Assembly: GCA_949283125.1 (NCBI GenBank)
Contig: CASDRK010000006.1
Span: 1-64,000, forward strand
Reading direction: 5' to 3'
Source: an uncultured Clostridia bacterium
Lineage (GTDB): Bacteria > Bacillota > Clostridia > Christensenellales > Borkfalkiaceae
DNA length: 64,000 nt
The notes beneath the pieces were generated by a model, which saw only the letters and a program-made list of their open reading frames with translations, was not told the DNA's origin and did no database searches. Below are positions 23,880-32,691 of this stretch, piece by piece. The position numbers and the translations under genes were made by a program. Position 1 is the first letter of the stretch; every line of letters starts with the position of its first letter.

Positions 23880-25499
23880 TCAGTGTTTGAAGTGTCTGTC
23901 GCCCACAAATACCATGGCTATGCCGGCGGCGTTGCAGGCCTCCACGGAGGCCTTGTCCTGAATGGAGCCGCCCGGCTGGATTATTGCCGTTATGCCGGCC
24001 TTTACGCACTCCTCCACGCAGTCGGGGAAGGGGAAGAACGCGTCGGACGCCATTACCGAGCCCGCGGCTTCGGCTCCGGCGTGGGCTATGGCCTGCTGCG
24101 CGGCCCATATGCGGTTGGTCTGTCCCATGCCTATGCCCGTCGTCCTGCCCTTTTTGCCGATGACTATGGCGTTGGATTTGGTGTGCTTCACCACACGCCA
24201 CGCGAACAGAAGGGCTTCCACCTCGTCGGGAGTGGGTGCGCGGTCGGTGACGACGCCGAGGCCGTACACCGTGCGCGTTTTGCCGGTTGAGAGCGTCTTT
24301 TCCTCAACGGGAGCCTTTCTTTCAAACAGCGACATGTCTCCGTCGCGGATGAGCGTGTTGTCGTACTGCTGCACGAGCAGACCGCCATACACCTTTTTCA
24401 TGTCGAACGCGTCCGCCGCACGGGGCGCGGAGATGTCTTCTATCTGCAGAAGGCGGATATTCTTTTTGCCTTCGAGTATCTTTAACGCTTCCTCGGAATA
24501 CGAGGGAGCCATTACGATCTCGATGAATATTTTGTTGATCTCCTCCGCGGTGGCGGCGTCCACCTCGCCGTTGATGGCGAGTATTCCGCCGAATACGGAT
24601 ACGGGATCGGAGGCATAGGCGCGCATGTAAGCTTCGTGTATGCTTGCGCCCGTGCCCACGCCGCAGGGATTTGCGTGCTTGCAGGCGACCACCGCCGGCG
24701 TTGAGCCGAATTCCTTTAAGAGTTCGAGAGCGCCGTTGGCGTCGTTGATGTTATTGTATGAAAGCTCCTTGCCCCACAGCTGTTTTGCGGAGGACAGCGA
24801 GCCGGGGCGGATGAATTCTTCGTTGTAGAACACTGCCTGCTGCTGGGGATTTTCGCCGTAGCGCATATCCTGAGCCTTTTCGTAGGCGAAGGTAACGCTG
24901 TCGGGGAAGGTTATGCCCAGCTGCGAAGCGAGGTAGTTGGAAATGAGACTGTCGTATACGGCGGTATGCGCAAACACCTTGTACTGAAGGTATTTTTTTG
25001 TCTCGAGAGAAACGCCGCCGGCCTTCAGCTCTTCAAGCACTTTGCCGTAGTCCTCAGGGTCGACTATCACCGCGACGTCCTGATAGTTTTTTGCCGCCGC
25101 CCTTATCATCGTGGGGCCGCCGATATCGATATTTTCGACGCACTCGGCAAAGTCGGCGCCCTTGGCGAGGGTGGCCTTGAAGGGATAGAGGTTGACGCAC
25201 ACTATATCGATGGTGTTTATGCCCAGCTCTTCGAGCTGCTTCATGTGTTCGGGATTGGAACGCATGGCCAGAAGCCCCGCGTGAACATTGGGGTGAAGGG
25301 TCTTTACGCGGCCGTCGAGACATTCGGGAAAGCCCGTGATCTCGGATATGCCGATGACCTTGAGACCCGCATCCTTTAAAACCTTTGCCGTGCCGCCGGT
25401 GGAGATTATTTCAAATCCGCAACCGACAAGGCCTTTGCAAAAATCCACCACGCCCGCCTTGTCGGATACGCTGACGAGCGCCCTCTTCTTCATTTCCAT
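23880..25499 (-). CDS. purH: Bifunctional AICAR transformylase/IMP cyclohydrolase
   Basis: The 539-residue protein has an N-terminal MGS-like cyclohydrolase domain (ALVSVSDKAGVVDFCKGL, then TLHPNVHAGLL) and a C-terminal transformylase domain (RYGENPQQQAVFY, VVACKHANPCGVG with the catalytic Lys-His, and FFPFPDCVEECV). It performs the last two steps to IMP. It sits between purN and purD. Confidence 0.97.
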   Translation of the reverse strand: MEMKKRALVSVSDKAGVVDFCKGLVGCGFEIISTGGTAKVLKDAGLKVIGISEITGFPECLDGRVKTLHPNVHAGLLAMRSNPEHMKQLEELGINTIDIVCVNLYPFKATLAKGADFAECVENIDIGGPTMIRAAAKNYQDVAVIVDPEDYGKVLEELKAGGVSLETKKYLQYKVFAHTAVYDSLISNYLASQLGITFPDSVTFAYEKAQDMRYGENPQQQAVFYNEEFIRPGSLSSAKQLWGKELSYNNINDANGALELLKEFGSTPAVVACKHANPCGVGTGASIHEAYMRAYASDPVSVFGGILAINGEVDAATAEEINKIFIEIVMAPSYSEEALKILEGKKNIRLLQIEDISAPRAADAFDMKKVYGGLLVQQYDNTLIRDGDMSLFERKAPVEEKTLSTGKTRTVYGLGVVTDRAPTPDEVEALLFAWRVVKHTKSNAIVIGKKGRTTGIGMGQTNRIWAAQQAIAHAGAEAAGSVMASDAFFPFPDCVEECVKAGITAIIQPGGSIQDKASVEACNAAGIAMVFVGDRHFKH

Positions 25500-25516
25500 T
25501 TATGTTATACCTCTCG

Positions 25517-26143
25517 TTAAATATTTTCCTTTATGATGACCTTTCTGCCGTCCTTTGCGATATTTCCCATGCAGAGCTGTTTTACGCAGTAGGGCAGAAG
25601 GCTGTGCTCAACCTCTAAAATTCGCGCCTGAAGGCTTTCGGGAGTGTCGTCCTCCCTGACTTCGACCGCGCGCTGGGCGATTATCGCGCCGCCGTCCGGC
25701 ACTTCGTTGACGAAATGCACCGTGCAGCCCGAAATCTTTGCGCCGTAATCGAGCACGGCCTTGTGTACCTTGAGACCGTAATAGCCGCTGCCGCAGAATG
25801 CGGGGATGAGCGAAGGATGGATGTTTATTATCCTGTCTTCAAAAGCCTTTATGAAGCTTTGGGGGATTATTTTGAGCCAGCCTGCGAGCACGATGTAATC
25901 GACGCCGAGCATGTTGAGCTTATATGCCAGTTGGCTGTACAGCCGCTCTATGTCGGGATAATCCTTTTTGCAATATACGGCGTGAGGTATGCCGTGCTTT
26001 TTTGCGCGGTCTATCGCGCCTATGCCGTATCCCGAAGCGATGAGACAGGCTATTTCGCAAAAATGCTCGCGCTCGTTTGCGTCTATGACAGACTGAAAAT
26101 CGGTGCCGCCGCCGCTGGCGAACACAGCTATGCGCTTTATCAA
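25517..26143 (-). CDS. purN: Phosphoribosylglycinamide formyltransferase
   Basis: The 208-residue protein has the folate-dependent GART signatures: IAVFASGGGTDFQS at the start, the catalytic INIHPSLIPAF (Asn and His), and the Asp in HFVNEVPDGGAIIAQ. I chose the TTG start at 26143, which overlaps the purM stop as TTGA and has GGGGTGA upstream; a longer upstream frame lies within purM. Confidence 0.94.
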   Translation of the reverse strand: MIKRIAVFASGGGTDFQSVIDANEREHFCEIACLIASGYGIGAIDRAKKHGIPHAVYCKKDYPDIERLYSQLAYKLNMLGVDYIVLAGWLKIIPQSFIKAFEDRIINIHPSLIPAFCGSGYYGLKVHKAVLDYGAKISGCTVHFVNEVPDGGAIIAQRAVEVREDDTPESLQARILEVEHSLLPYCVKQLCMGNIAKDGRKVIIKENI

Positions 26144-27159
26144 ACCAGTTTCACCCCGCTTCCCTTGCAGGTCTTGCCGAGCACGACGCACTCTTCGCCG
26201 GTGCTTTCAAGCTGGGCTATGGCTGCGTCCACGTCCTTTTTGGCCACGCAGACGACCATGCCTATGCCCATATTGAAGGTGTTGTAGGCCTGCTCCTTTT
26301 TGATGCCCGCCTTTTTCTGCATTATTCTGAATATGGCGGGAACTTCGTACGACTTTGTATTTATTCTGCACCCTATGCCCTCGGGGAAGATGCGGGGGAT
26401 ATTTTCGATGAATCCGCCGCCGGTGATATGGGCGATGCCCTTCACCTTGACCTTTTCGATGAGGGCGAGAATGGAATTTACGTATATCTTTGTGGGAGTG
26501 AGCAACACGTCTATAGGTCTTGCGCCCAGCTCGTCGTTATATTCGGAGAGCTCTGCGATATCCTCCCCCCACAGCTTTCTGACAAGCGAATAGCCGTTGG
26601 AGTGGATGCCGCTCGACTTTATGCCGATGAGCACGTCGCCCGACTTTATCTTTTTGCCGTTGATGACCTTTCTTTTATCCACAACGCCCACGGCAAAACC
26701 GGCGATATCGTATTCCCCGTCGGCATAAAAGCCGGGCATTTCGGCCGTTTCGCCGCCGATGAGCGCGGCGCCGCTCTGGCGGCAGCCTTCAGCCACGCCC
26801 GAAACGACGGTCGCCACCACCTCGGGCGAAAGTTTGCCGGTTGCGAAATAGTCGAGGAAAAACAGAGGTTTTGCGCCCTGACACACGATGTCGTTGACGC
26901 ACATGGCCACGGCGTCGATGCCTATGGTGTCGTGCTTGTCCGCAACGAAGGCATACTTAAGCTTGGTGCCGACGCCGTCGGTGCCGGCGACGAGAACGGG
27001 CTCCTTGCAGCCCTTGCCCATCTGAAAGAAACCGCCGAACGAACCTATGTCGCCGAGGACGCCTTCTGTATAAGTGGACTTTACGTGTTCGCGCATGAGC
27101 CTGACGGCCTCGTAACCTCTCTCCACGTCCACGCCGCTGTCTTTATACGATATTGCCAT
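26140..27159 (-). CDS. purM: Phosphoribosylformylglycinamidine cyclo-ligase
   Basis: The 339-residue AIR synthetase starts MAISYKDSGVDVERGYEAV, the family hallmark, and contains GTDGVGTKLKYA, QGAKPLFFLDYFATGKL and GGGFIENIPR. It closes the imidazole ring using ATP. The gene ends in the overlap with purN. Confidence 0.97.
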   Translation of the reverse strand: MAISYKDSGVDVERGYEAVRLMREHVKSTYTEGVLGDIGSFGGFFQMGKGCKEPVLVAGTDGVGTKLKYAFVADKHDTIGIDAVAMCVNDIVCQGAKPLFFLDYFATGKLSPEVVATVVSGVAEGCRQSGAALIGGETAEMPGFYADGEYDIAGFAVGVVDKRKVINGKKIKSGDVLIGIKSSGIHSNGYSLVRKLWGEDIAELSEYNDELGARPIDVLLTPTKIYVNSILALIEKVKVKGIAHITGGGFIENIPRIFPEGIGCRINTKSYEVPAIFRIMQKKAGIKKEQAYNTFNMGIGMVVCVAKKDVDAAIAQLESTGEECVVLGKTCKGSGVKLV

Positions 27160-27180
27160 AATATTTTTCTCCTGAAAAGT

Positions 27181-28590
27181 TTATTCTAATCTGAATTTGT
27201 CGTCGCTGTCGGACGACGGATAGGGATAATCTCCCGTAAAACAACCCGTACAGAACCCCACTCCGGCCGAAGCGCACGTGGATATGAGCTGTTCGACCGT
27301 GAGATACTTTAGGCTGTCCGCGCCCAGACTTTCGCATATCTGCTCCTCGCTTTTGCCGTTGGCTATAAGCTGCCCGGAGGTCTGCATGTCTATGCCCAGA
27401 TGGCACGGATGCCTGACCGCGGGAGAGCATATGCGCAGATGCACCTGCGACGCGCCCGCTTCGCGCAACATTTTTACTATCCTGCGCATTGTGGTGCCGC
27501 GCACGACGGAGTCGTCGATGAGCACCACTCTCTTGCCCGCGATGTTTGCGCGCAAGGCGTTCATTTTTATGGTGAGACTGCTTTCCCTCTGCCGCTGGTC
27601 GGGCTGGATGAACGTCCTGCCGACGTATCTGTTCTTTGCGAGCGCTTCGACGAACGGCAGCCCGCTGACTTCCGCATAGCCGTGCGCCGCAACATTTGCG
27701 GAATCGGGCACGCCGGCCACCATGTCGGCGTCGGCCGGGAAATATTTTGCAAGCAATCTGCCCGCTTCCCTGCGGGCGGCATATACGCTGCAGCCGTCGA
27801 CCACGGAATCGTGCCGCGCAAAGTAGACATATTCGAATATGCACATGCGGCTTTCCGCGGGCACATTTTCCATCATGTGCGAATGAATGCCCGAGGAGTC
27901 CACGACGACTATTTCGCCCGGCTTCACGTCGCGCACGAAGCTGGCGCCCACGGCGTCGAGAGCGCAACTTTCGCTGGCAATCACCACGTCGTCGGCAAGC
28001 GAACCGATGCACAGCGGTCTTATGCCGAAGGGATCGCGCACGGCGATGAGTTTATCAGCCGACATCACGACGAGCGCATACGAACCCTTGAACAGCGGAC
28101 AGGCGCGCTTTATGCCGGTGAGCAGATCGCCGTCGGAAAGACTGTTGACGGCCACCGCCATGACCTCCGAATCGATGGTGGTCTGAAACACGGCGTTGCG
28201 CGCTATCATCTGCCGCCGCAGTTCGCCGGCGTTAGTCAGGTTGCCGTTGTGCGCGAGAGCCATGGCCCCGCACTTGCCCGTGAACACGACGGGCTGGGCG
28301 TTTACCGGATTGCTTGCACCCGTGGTGGAATAGCGGACGTGCCCCACGGCGATGTCGCCTTCGGGCAGTTCGCCCAGAACGGACTGCGAAAAAACTTCGG
28401 GCACAAGCCCCATCCCCTTGCGGCAGACGATCCTGTCCGCATAGGCCACGGCTATGCCGGCACTCTCCTGACCGCGGTGCTGCAGAGCGTAGAGCCCGTA
28501 GCAGGTCGTGACGGCCACGTCGCGGTTCTCCTGCGAGTACACGCCGAACACGCCGCATTCTTCATGAATTTCCGATTGAATTTCGTCCAT
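27181..28590 (-). CDS. purF: Amidophosphoribosyltransferase
   Basis: The 469-residue enzyme catalyses the first committed step of purine synthesis. Its N-terminus is MDEIQSEIHEE-CGVFG, with an 11-residue propeptide to be removed so that Cys becomes the N-terminal nucleophile. The glutaminase shows LQHRGQESAGIA; the PRTase shows VVLIDDSVVRGTT (PRPP loop). The C-terminal FCTGCFTGDYPYP matches the B. subtilis-type 4Fe-4S ligands. I placed the start at ATG 28590; sequence further upstream is GC-rich spacer. Confidence 0.97.
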   Translation of the reverse strand: MDEIQSEIHEECGVFGVYSQENRDVAVTTCYGLYALQHRGQESAGIAVAYADRIVCRKGMGLVPEVFSQSVLGELPEGDIAVGHVRYSTTGASNPVNAQPVVFTGKCGAMALAHNGNLTNAGELRRQMIARNAVFQTTIDSEVMAVAVNSLSDGDLLTGIKRACPLFKGSYALVVMSADKLIAVRDPFGIRPLCIGSLADDVVIASESCALDAVGASFVRDVKPGEIVVVDSSGIHSHMMENVPAESRMCIFEYVYFARHDSVVDGCSVYAARREAGRLLAKYFPADADMVAGVPDSANVAAHGYAEVSGLPFVEALAKNRYVGRTFIQPDQRQRESSLTIKMNALRANIAGKRVVLIDDSVVRGTTMRRIVKMLREAGASQVHLRICSPAVRHPCHLGIDMQTSGQLIANGKSEEQICESLGADSLKYLTVEQLISTCASAGVGFCTGCFTGDYPYPSSDSDDKFRLE

Positions 28591-28743
28591 ATGAGATGGT
28601 AAACAGAGAATATGCGACAAGGGCGGACGCGGTCTGAAAGACATGCGGCGCCCGTTGCCGGCTGCAGAGATTGCCAAGAGACATTTCGCGCAAAGCCGCA
28701 GGCGCGGCAAGGCGCTGCGGCGCGGGTTTTGCGCGGAAAAAGC

Positions 28744-30165
28744 TTACTCTTTGCCCGTCCAGCAGTAAGTGCACAGCTTGCACCTGTCGATGCCGATCGC
28801 CTCGATGAGTCCTTCGAGCGACTGGAATTCCAGAGATTCAAAATGGAACTTATCGCAGATGGCGCGGCGCATGGCCTTGCCGCGGGCCGTTTCGGAGGAG
28901 CAGTATTCCTCGAGATGGTCTATGGCCGCGTCGCCTTCGAGTTCGGCCATGGTGCGGCGGGTTATCAGATCCATGTCGCCCGACGAGCGGGAAAAGTTGA
29001 GGTATTTGCACCCGTACATTATGGGCGGACAGGCCGAGCGCATATGCACCGCCTTGGCCCCGTGCGAATACAAAAATTCCACCGTCTCCTTGAGCTGCGT
29101 GCCGCGGACTATGGAATCGTCGACGAGCAGCAGACGTTTGCCGTCTATCAGCTCGTGAACGGGGATGAGCTTCATTTTTGCCACGCGGTTGCGGTCGGCC
29201 TGATTTACGGGCATGAAGGAACGCGACCACGTGGGAGTGTACTTTATGTAGGGTCTGGCGAAGGGCACTTTGCAGGCGTTGGCATAACCTATCGCGTGGG
29301 GCGTGCCGGAATCGGGAACGCCGCCCACGTAATCTATACCGTGCATATCGTGGGTTTTCGCGTCCTCGCGAGCAAATATTTCGCCGTTGCGGCAACGCAT
29401 TATCTCCACGTTGACGCCCTCGTACGAGGATGTGGGATAGCCGTAATACGACCAGAGGAAGGCGCATATGCGCATCTTTTCGCCCGGAGGGGCGAGCTGC
29501 TCCACGCCGTCGGCGGAAACTTCCACTATCTCGCCGGGCCCCAGCTCGCGGAAGTCGGTATAGCCCAGCTTTTTGTAGGCAAAACTTTCAAACGATACGC
29601 AGTAGCCGTCGTCGCACCGGCCTATCTGCACGGGCAGACGCCCCACTTTGTCGCGGGCGGCTATAAGCGTGCCGCGGTCGGTGAGCAGCAGTATCGAGGC
29701 CGTGCCGTCGATGCTGTCCTGCGCGTATTTTATGCCCTCCGCATAGGAATCCTTGGTGTTTATGAGGGCGGCGATCAGCTCGTTTGCGTTGACCTTGCTG
29801 CCCGTCATCGCGTCGAAATATCCGCCGCGCGAAAGGATTTTGGCCATAAGAGCGTCGGTGTTGTTTATCACGCCTATGGTGCTTATTGCGTACTTGCCGA
29901 GTTTAGACACCATCAGAAGGGGCTGCGGGTCGGTATCGGAGATGCAGCCTATGGCTGCGTTTCCGCGCATTTCGGAGAGCGTGCGCTCGAACTTGGTGCG
30001 GAAAGGCGCGTTTTCGATGTTGTGTATCTCGCGCTGGAGACCTATCTCCACGTCATACGCCGCCATGCCGCCGCGCTTGGTGCCGAGGTGGGAATGATAA
30101 TCCGTGCCGAGGAACACGTCGAACACGGCGCTGCTCCTCTTTACTGAACCGAAAAATCCGCCCAT
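28744..30165 (-). CDS. PurF paralogue lacking the N-terminal cysteine nucleophile
   Basis: The 473-residue protein is an amidophosphoribosyltransferase homologue. Its N-terminus is MGGFFGSV, with Gly where active PurF has the catalytic Cys of CGVFG, and no propeptide. The PRTase domain keeps the PRPP loop RLLLVDDSIVRGTQL. The C-terminus keeps CTYCWTGKE, like the iron-sulfur ligands of PurF. It should therefore bind PRPP but cannot release ammonia from glutamine. Similar MGGFFG proteins occur in other gut Clostridia (recollection, not checked). It lies between purC and the true purF, six bases after purC. An ammonia-dependent or regulatory role is inference. Confidence 0.88.
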   Translation of the reverse strand: MGGFFGSVKRSSAVFDVFLGTDYHSHLGTKRGGMAAYDVEIGLQREIHNIENAPFRTKFERTLSEMRGNAAIGCISDTDPQPLLMVSKLGKYAISTIGVINNTDALMAKILSRGGYFDAMTGSKVNANELIAALINTKDSYAEGIKYAQDSIDGTASILLLTDRGTLIAARDKVGRLPVQIGRCDDGYCVSFESFAYKKLGYTDFRELGPGEIVEVSADGVEQLAPPGEKMRICAFLWSYYGYPTSSYEGVNVEIMRCRNGEIFAREDAKTHDMHGIDYVGGVPDSGTPHAIGYANACKVPFARPYIKYTPTWSRSFMPVNQADRNRVAKMKLIPVHELIDGKRLLLVDDSIVRGTQLKETVEFLYSHGAKAVHMRSACPPIMYGCKYLNFSRSSGDMDLITRRTMAELEGDAAIDHLEEYCSSETARGKAMRRAICDKFHFESLEFQSLEGLIEAIGIDRCKLCTYCWTGKE

Positions 30166-30171
30166 CTGAAA

Positions 30172-30897
30172 TTATTCTCCCTCCGTGAGACGCTTGAAGA
30201 TTTCCTTGTATGCGTCCTCCACTCCGCCGAGGTCGCGGCGGAACCTGTCCTTGTCCAGACTGGTGTGGTGCGTGGTGTCCCACGTGCCGGCCTCCCAGAA
30301 GCGGCAGGTGTCGGGCGAGATCTCGTCGGCGAGAACTATCTGTCCGTGGAAACGGCCGAATTCCAGCTTGAAGTCGATGAGGTCGATGTTGAGATGGCTG
30401 AAGAACTGCTTCATCGCGTCGTTGACGGCGAAGGCCATCTTTTTTATCGTCTCTATCTCGTCCTCAGTGGCAAGGCCGAGCGCGAGTGCGTGATAATCGT
30501 TGATGAGAGGATCGCCCAGATCGTCGTTCTTGTAGGAAAATTCTATCGTGGGCGACTTGAACGCCGTGCCCTCGGGCACGCCGTACCTCTTGGAAAAGCT
30601 GCCTGCGGCAACGTTCCTTATTATTACTTCGAGCGGAACTATCTGAACCTTTTTGACGACGGTGTCGCGGTCGTCGAGCTCTTCGACGAAGTGGGTGGGA
30701 ATGCCCTTCTTTTCAAGCATCTTCATCATCATGTTCGTCATCTTGTTGTTGATGACGCCCTTGCCGACGATGGTGCCCTTTTTGAGGCCGTTGAACGCAG
30801 TTGCGTCGTCCTTATAGGAGACGATGACCTTGTCGGGATCCGCGGTGGCGTAGACCTTTTTTGCTTTGCCTTCGTAGAGCTGTTCTTTCTTTTCCAT
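30172..30897 (-). CDS. purC: Phosphoribosylaminoimidazole-succinocarboxamide synthase
   Basis: The 241-residue SAICAR synthetase begins [18 protein letters not shown] and contains IKKGT-type and [15 protein letters not shown] motifs, and [12 protein letters not shown]. It joins CAIR with aspartate. I placed the start at ATG 30897 (family N-terminus); the in-frame extension is intergenic. Confidence 0.97.
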   Translation of the reverse strand: MEKKEQLYEGKAKKVYATADPDKVIVSYKDDATAFNGLKKGTIVGKGVINNKMTNMMMKMLEKKGIPTHFVEELDDRDTVVKKVQIVPLEVIIRNVAAGSFSKRYGVPEGTAFKSPTIEFSYKNDDLGDPLINDYHALALGLATEDEIETIKKMAFAVNDAMKQFFSHLNIDLIDFKLEFGRFHGQIVLADEISPDTCRFWEAGTWDTTHHTSLDKDRFRRDLGGVEDAYKEIFKRLTEGE

Positions 30898-30979
30898 ATG
30901 CGTATAAATTCTCCTTAAAAGATTGATTTTCGTAAAAATTGCGCCGTGCAACGCATGCGCGCGTGCGCGCAAAAGCAAT

Positions 30980-31000
30980 ACCCGCAGGCGCACTGCGGGC
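30980..31000 (-). terminator. Weak hairpin between purE and purC
   Basis: A CCCGCAG/CTGCGGG stem followed on the minus strand by TATTGCTTTTG. It may attenuate readthrough after purE. The rest of the 112-base gap has a GC-alternating stretch (GCGCGCGTGCGCGC) and no gene. Confidence 0.4.
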
Positions 31001-31009
31001 ATGAAGATA

Positions 31010-31507
31010 TTATAACTGCTTTAATTCCTGCTGAAGAGCGCGGTCGTCGGCATTGATCTTATCGCGCATGGCGGCCTTGTACGCGACGAGCGCCTGCGCT
31101 ATTTCGGGATATTTTATGCCGAGGATCTGCGCGGCGAGAAGACCGGCGTTTTCGCCGCCGTTTACCCCGACGGTGGCAACGGGGATACCGGAAGGCATCT
31201 GGACCATGGACAGAAGGCTGTCCAGCCCGCCCATCATGTCCGTCTTTACGGGCAGACCTATGACGGGCAAAGCGGTATATGCCGCTATGACCCCTCCGAG
31301 GTGGGCGGCCTTTCCGGCGGCGCAAATTATCACCTCGATGCCGTTATCCTTTGCCGACGAGGCGAATGAGTGAGCTTCCTCGGGCGTTCTGTGCGCGGAG
31401 ATAACGCGCACTTCGGTATCCACGCCCATGGCTCTTAGCGCCGACACGGCGGGCTTTACCACGGGGAGATCGGATTTGGAACCCATCAATATTGCTGCTT
31501 TAGGCAT
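31010..31507 (-). CDS. purE: N5-carboxyaminoimidazole ribonucleotide mutase
   Basis: The 165-residue PurE shows [28 protein letters not shown] and the [22 protein letters not shown] core (given in part). The SAHR motif is the catalytic loop. It has an AAGGAG SD and is the first gene of the purine operon. No purK is adjacent, so either a class II-like use of CO2 or a purK elsewhere is needed. Confidence 0.95.
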   Translation of the reverse strand: MPKAAILMGSKSDLPVVKPAVSALRAMGVDTEVRVISAHRTPEEAHSFASSAKDNGIEVIICAAGKAAHLGGVIAAYTALPVIGLPVKTDMMGGLDSLLSMVQMPSGIPVATVGVNGGENAGLLAAQILGIKYPEIAQALVAYKAAMRDKINADDRALQQELKQL

Positions 31508-31541
31508 TGCAAACTCCTTGTATCGTGCTTGTCTTTAAGGC

Positions 31542-31558
31542 GCATACTGTGAGTATGC
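31542..31558. promoter_or_regulatory. Inverted repeat between divergent purE and DUF1294 genes
   Basis: GCATACT-GTG-AGTATGC is a perfect 7-bp dyad. Its right arm includes the ATG of the DUF1294 gene and its left arm lies about 35 bases before the purE start. It could be an operator for a purine regulator or a translation-blocking hairpin. I saw no purine or ZTP riboswitch here. Confidence 0.35.
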
Positions 31559-31857
31559 TGCTGATGTATATAATTTTTACGGTCTATATTATAGCCGTCA
31601 ATTTTTACTCCGTGATGCTGCTTGTAGCGCAGAAAAACCAATACCTCGACGACGAAAGCAAGCTCAACGCGGGGGACGGGAAACTGTTGCTTGCCGCCCT
31701 GCTGGGCGGCGCCGTGGGCATTTACGCAGCCATGTTCGTCACACGGTTCAAGCTGAAGAACATGCTGTTCATGATACTCATGCCGGTGATCGGCGCGCTG
31801 AACATATGGTTCATCGTGATCGCCTACCGCTCGGGCTTTGCCTTTGCCGCGGCATAG
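31555..31857 (+). CDS. DUF1294 family membrane protein
   Basis: The protein of about 100 residues has three hydrophobic segments and the DUF1294 pattern LLLAALLGGAVGIYAAMF followed by KLKNMLFMILMPVI. These small integral membrane proteins have no known function. The start at MLLMYIIFTVY is preferred over an upstream TTG; it lies inside a perfect inverted repeat. It is transcribed away from purE and ends at a rho-independent terminator. Confidence 0.75.
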   Translation: MLLMYIIFTVYIIAVNFYSVMLLVAQKNQYLDDESKLNAGDGKLLLAALLGGAVGIYAAMFVTRFKLKNMLFMILMPVIGALNIWFIVIAYRSGFAFAAA

Positions 31858-31888
31858 AGCAGACGTCGTTACACACAAATTATATCAC

Positions 31889-31927
31889 AACCCGTGCGCA
31901 AAATAAAATGTTTGCAACGGGTTTTTT
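31889..31927 (+). terminator. Intrinsic terminator of the DUF1294 gene
   Basis: AACCCGT ... ACGGGTT with an inner GCAAA/TTTGC pairing, followed by TTTTT on the plus strand. Confidence 0.75.
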
Positions 31928-31974
31928 ACAATTTTGCCGACAAAATTTTTGATTTTGCCGCCGCAAACGGTTGA

Positions 31975-32030
31975 CAAAAAAGCAAGCGGCCCGCCGCCGC
32001 GCCCCGTAAAAGGGCGCGGCGGCGGGCCGC
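31975..32030 (-). terminator. Strong intrinsic terminator of the ABC transporter operon
   Basis: A 19-bp almost pure GC stem (31986-32030) with a seven-base loop, followed on the minus strand by TTGCTTTTTTG. It lies 10 bases after the stop of the ATPase gene. Confidence 0.88.
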
Positions 32031-32040
32031 TATCGCCTGT

Positions 32041-32691
32041 TCATGCCAGCAGCGCCTCCGCCAGACGGGCGCGCAGCGCATTGTCCGAACCGAATGGCAG
32101 GCCGGGAGCGTTGGGGCTGTCGAATACCGCTTTGCCCGAGCGCAACACTATTATCCTGTCCGCAAGGCAGAGCGCCTCCTCGATGTCGTGCGTGACGAAG
32201 ACGGCGGAGCGGCCGTCCCCCTCCCGCACCTCTTTGAAGGCTTGGATCATATCGAGCTTGAGTTTGAGGTCGAGGGAGGAAAAGGGCTCGTCCATCAGCA
32301 CGAAGTCGCTTTCATACAAAAACGCCCTGGCAATGGCCGCGCGCTGACGCTGACCGCCGGAGAGGGCTACGGGATAGCTGTGCGCCCTGTCGGCAAGCCC
32401 GACGCGGGCGAGCGCGGCGGCGACTTTGGCGCCGTCGCGGCAGACGAGACGCAGGTTGCCTTCTACCGTAAGATTGGGCACGAGGCGGGGCTCCTGAAAG
32501 ATGTAGGAACACTTGACGCCGTCCACTCTCCCCTCATATTCCGTGAGGCCTGCGATGATATTGAGCAGAGTGGTCTTGCCCGCTCCGCTCCCGCCGAGTA
32601 TGCACGTCACAGCGCCCTCGTCGATGACGAGGTTAAAATTGTCGAATACGACCGTGCCCGGGTAGCTTTTGCACAGATTTTCAATGCGCAT
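32041..32691 (-). CDS. ABC transporter ATP-binding protein, nitrate/sulfonate/taurine type
   Basis: The 216-residue ATPase has Walker A GGSGAGKTTLL, the signature LSGGQRQRAAIARAF, Walker B VLMDEPFSSLD and the H-loop VFVTHDIEEALCL. It belongs to the TauB/SsuB-like group. It is slightly short for the group (usually ~250), mostly at the C-terminus. It overlaps the permease gene by 11 bases and closes the operon. Confidence 0.9.
   Translation of the reverse strand: MRIENLCKSYPGTVVFDNFNLVIDEGAVTCILGGSGAGKTTLLNIIAGLTEYEGRVDGVKCSYIFQEPRLVPNLTVEGNLRLVCRDGAKVAAALARVGLADRAHSYPVALSGGQRQRAAIARAFLYESDFVLMDEPFSSLDLKLKLDMIQAFKEVREGDGRSAVFVTHDIEEALCLADRIIVLRSGKAVFDSPNAPGLPFGSDNALRARLAEALLA

Noticed and set aside
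28591-28743. A frame-extended PurF start
   Set aside because: The in-frame upstream stretch is GC-rich and lacks any similarity; the propeptide-plus-Cys arrangement fixes the start at 28590.
31508-31700. Purine (xpt-type) or ZTP riboswitch upstream of purE
   Set aside because: No conserved core elements of either class are visible, and the gap to the divergent gene is only about 47 bases.
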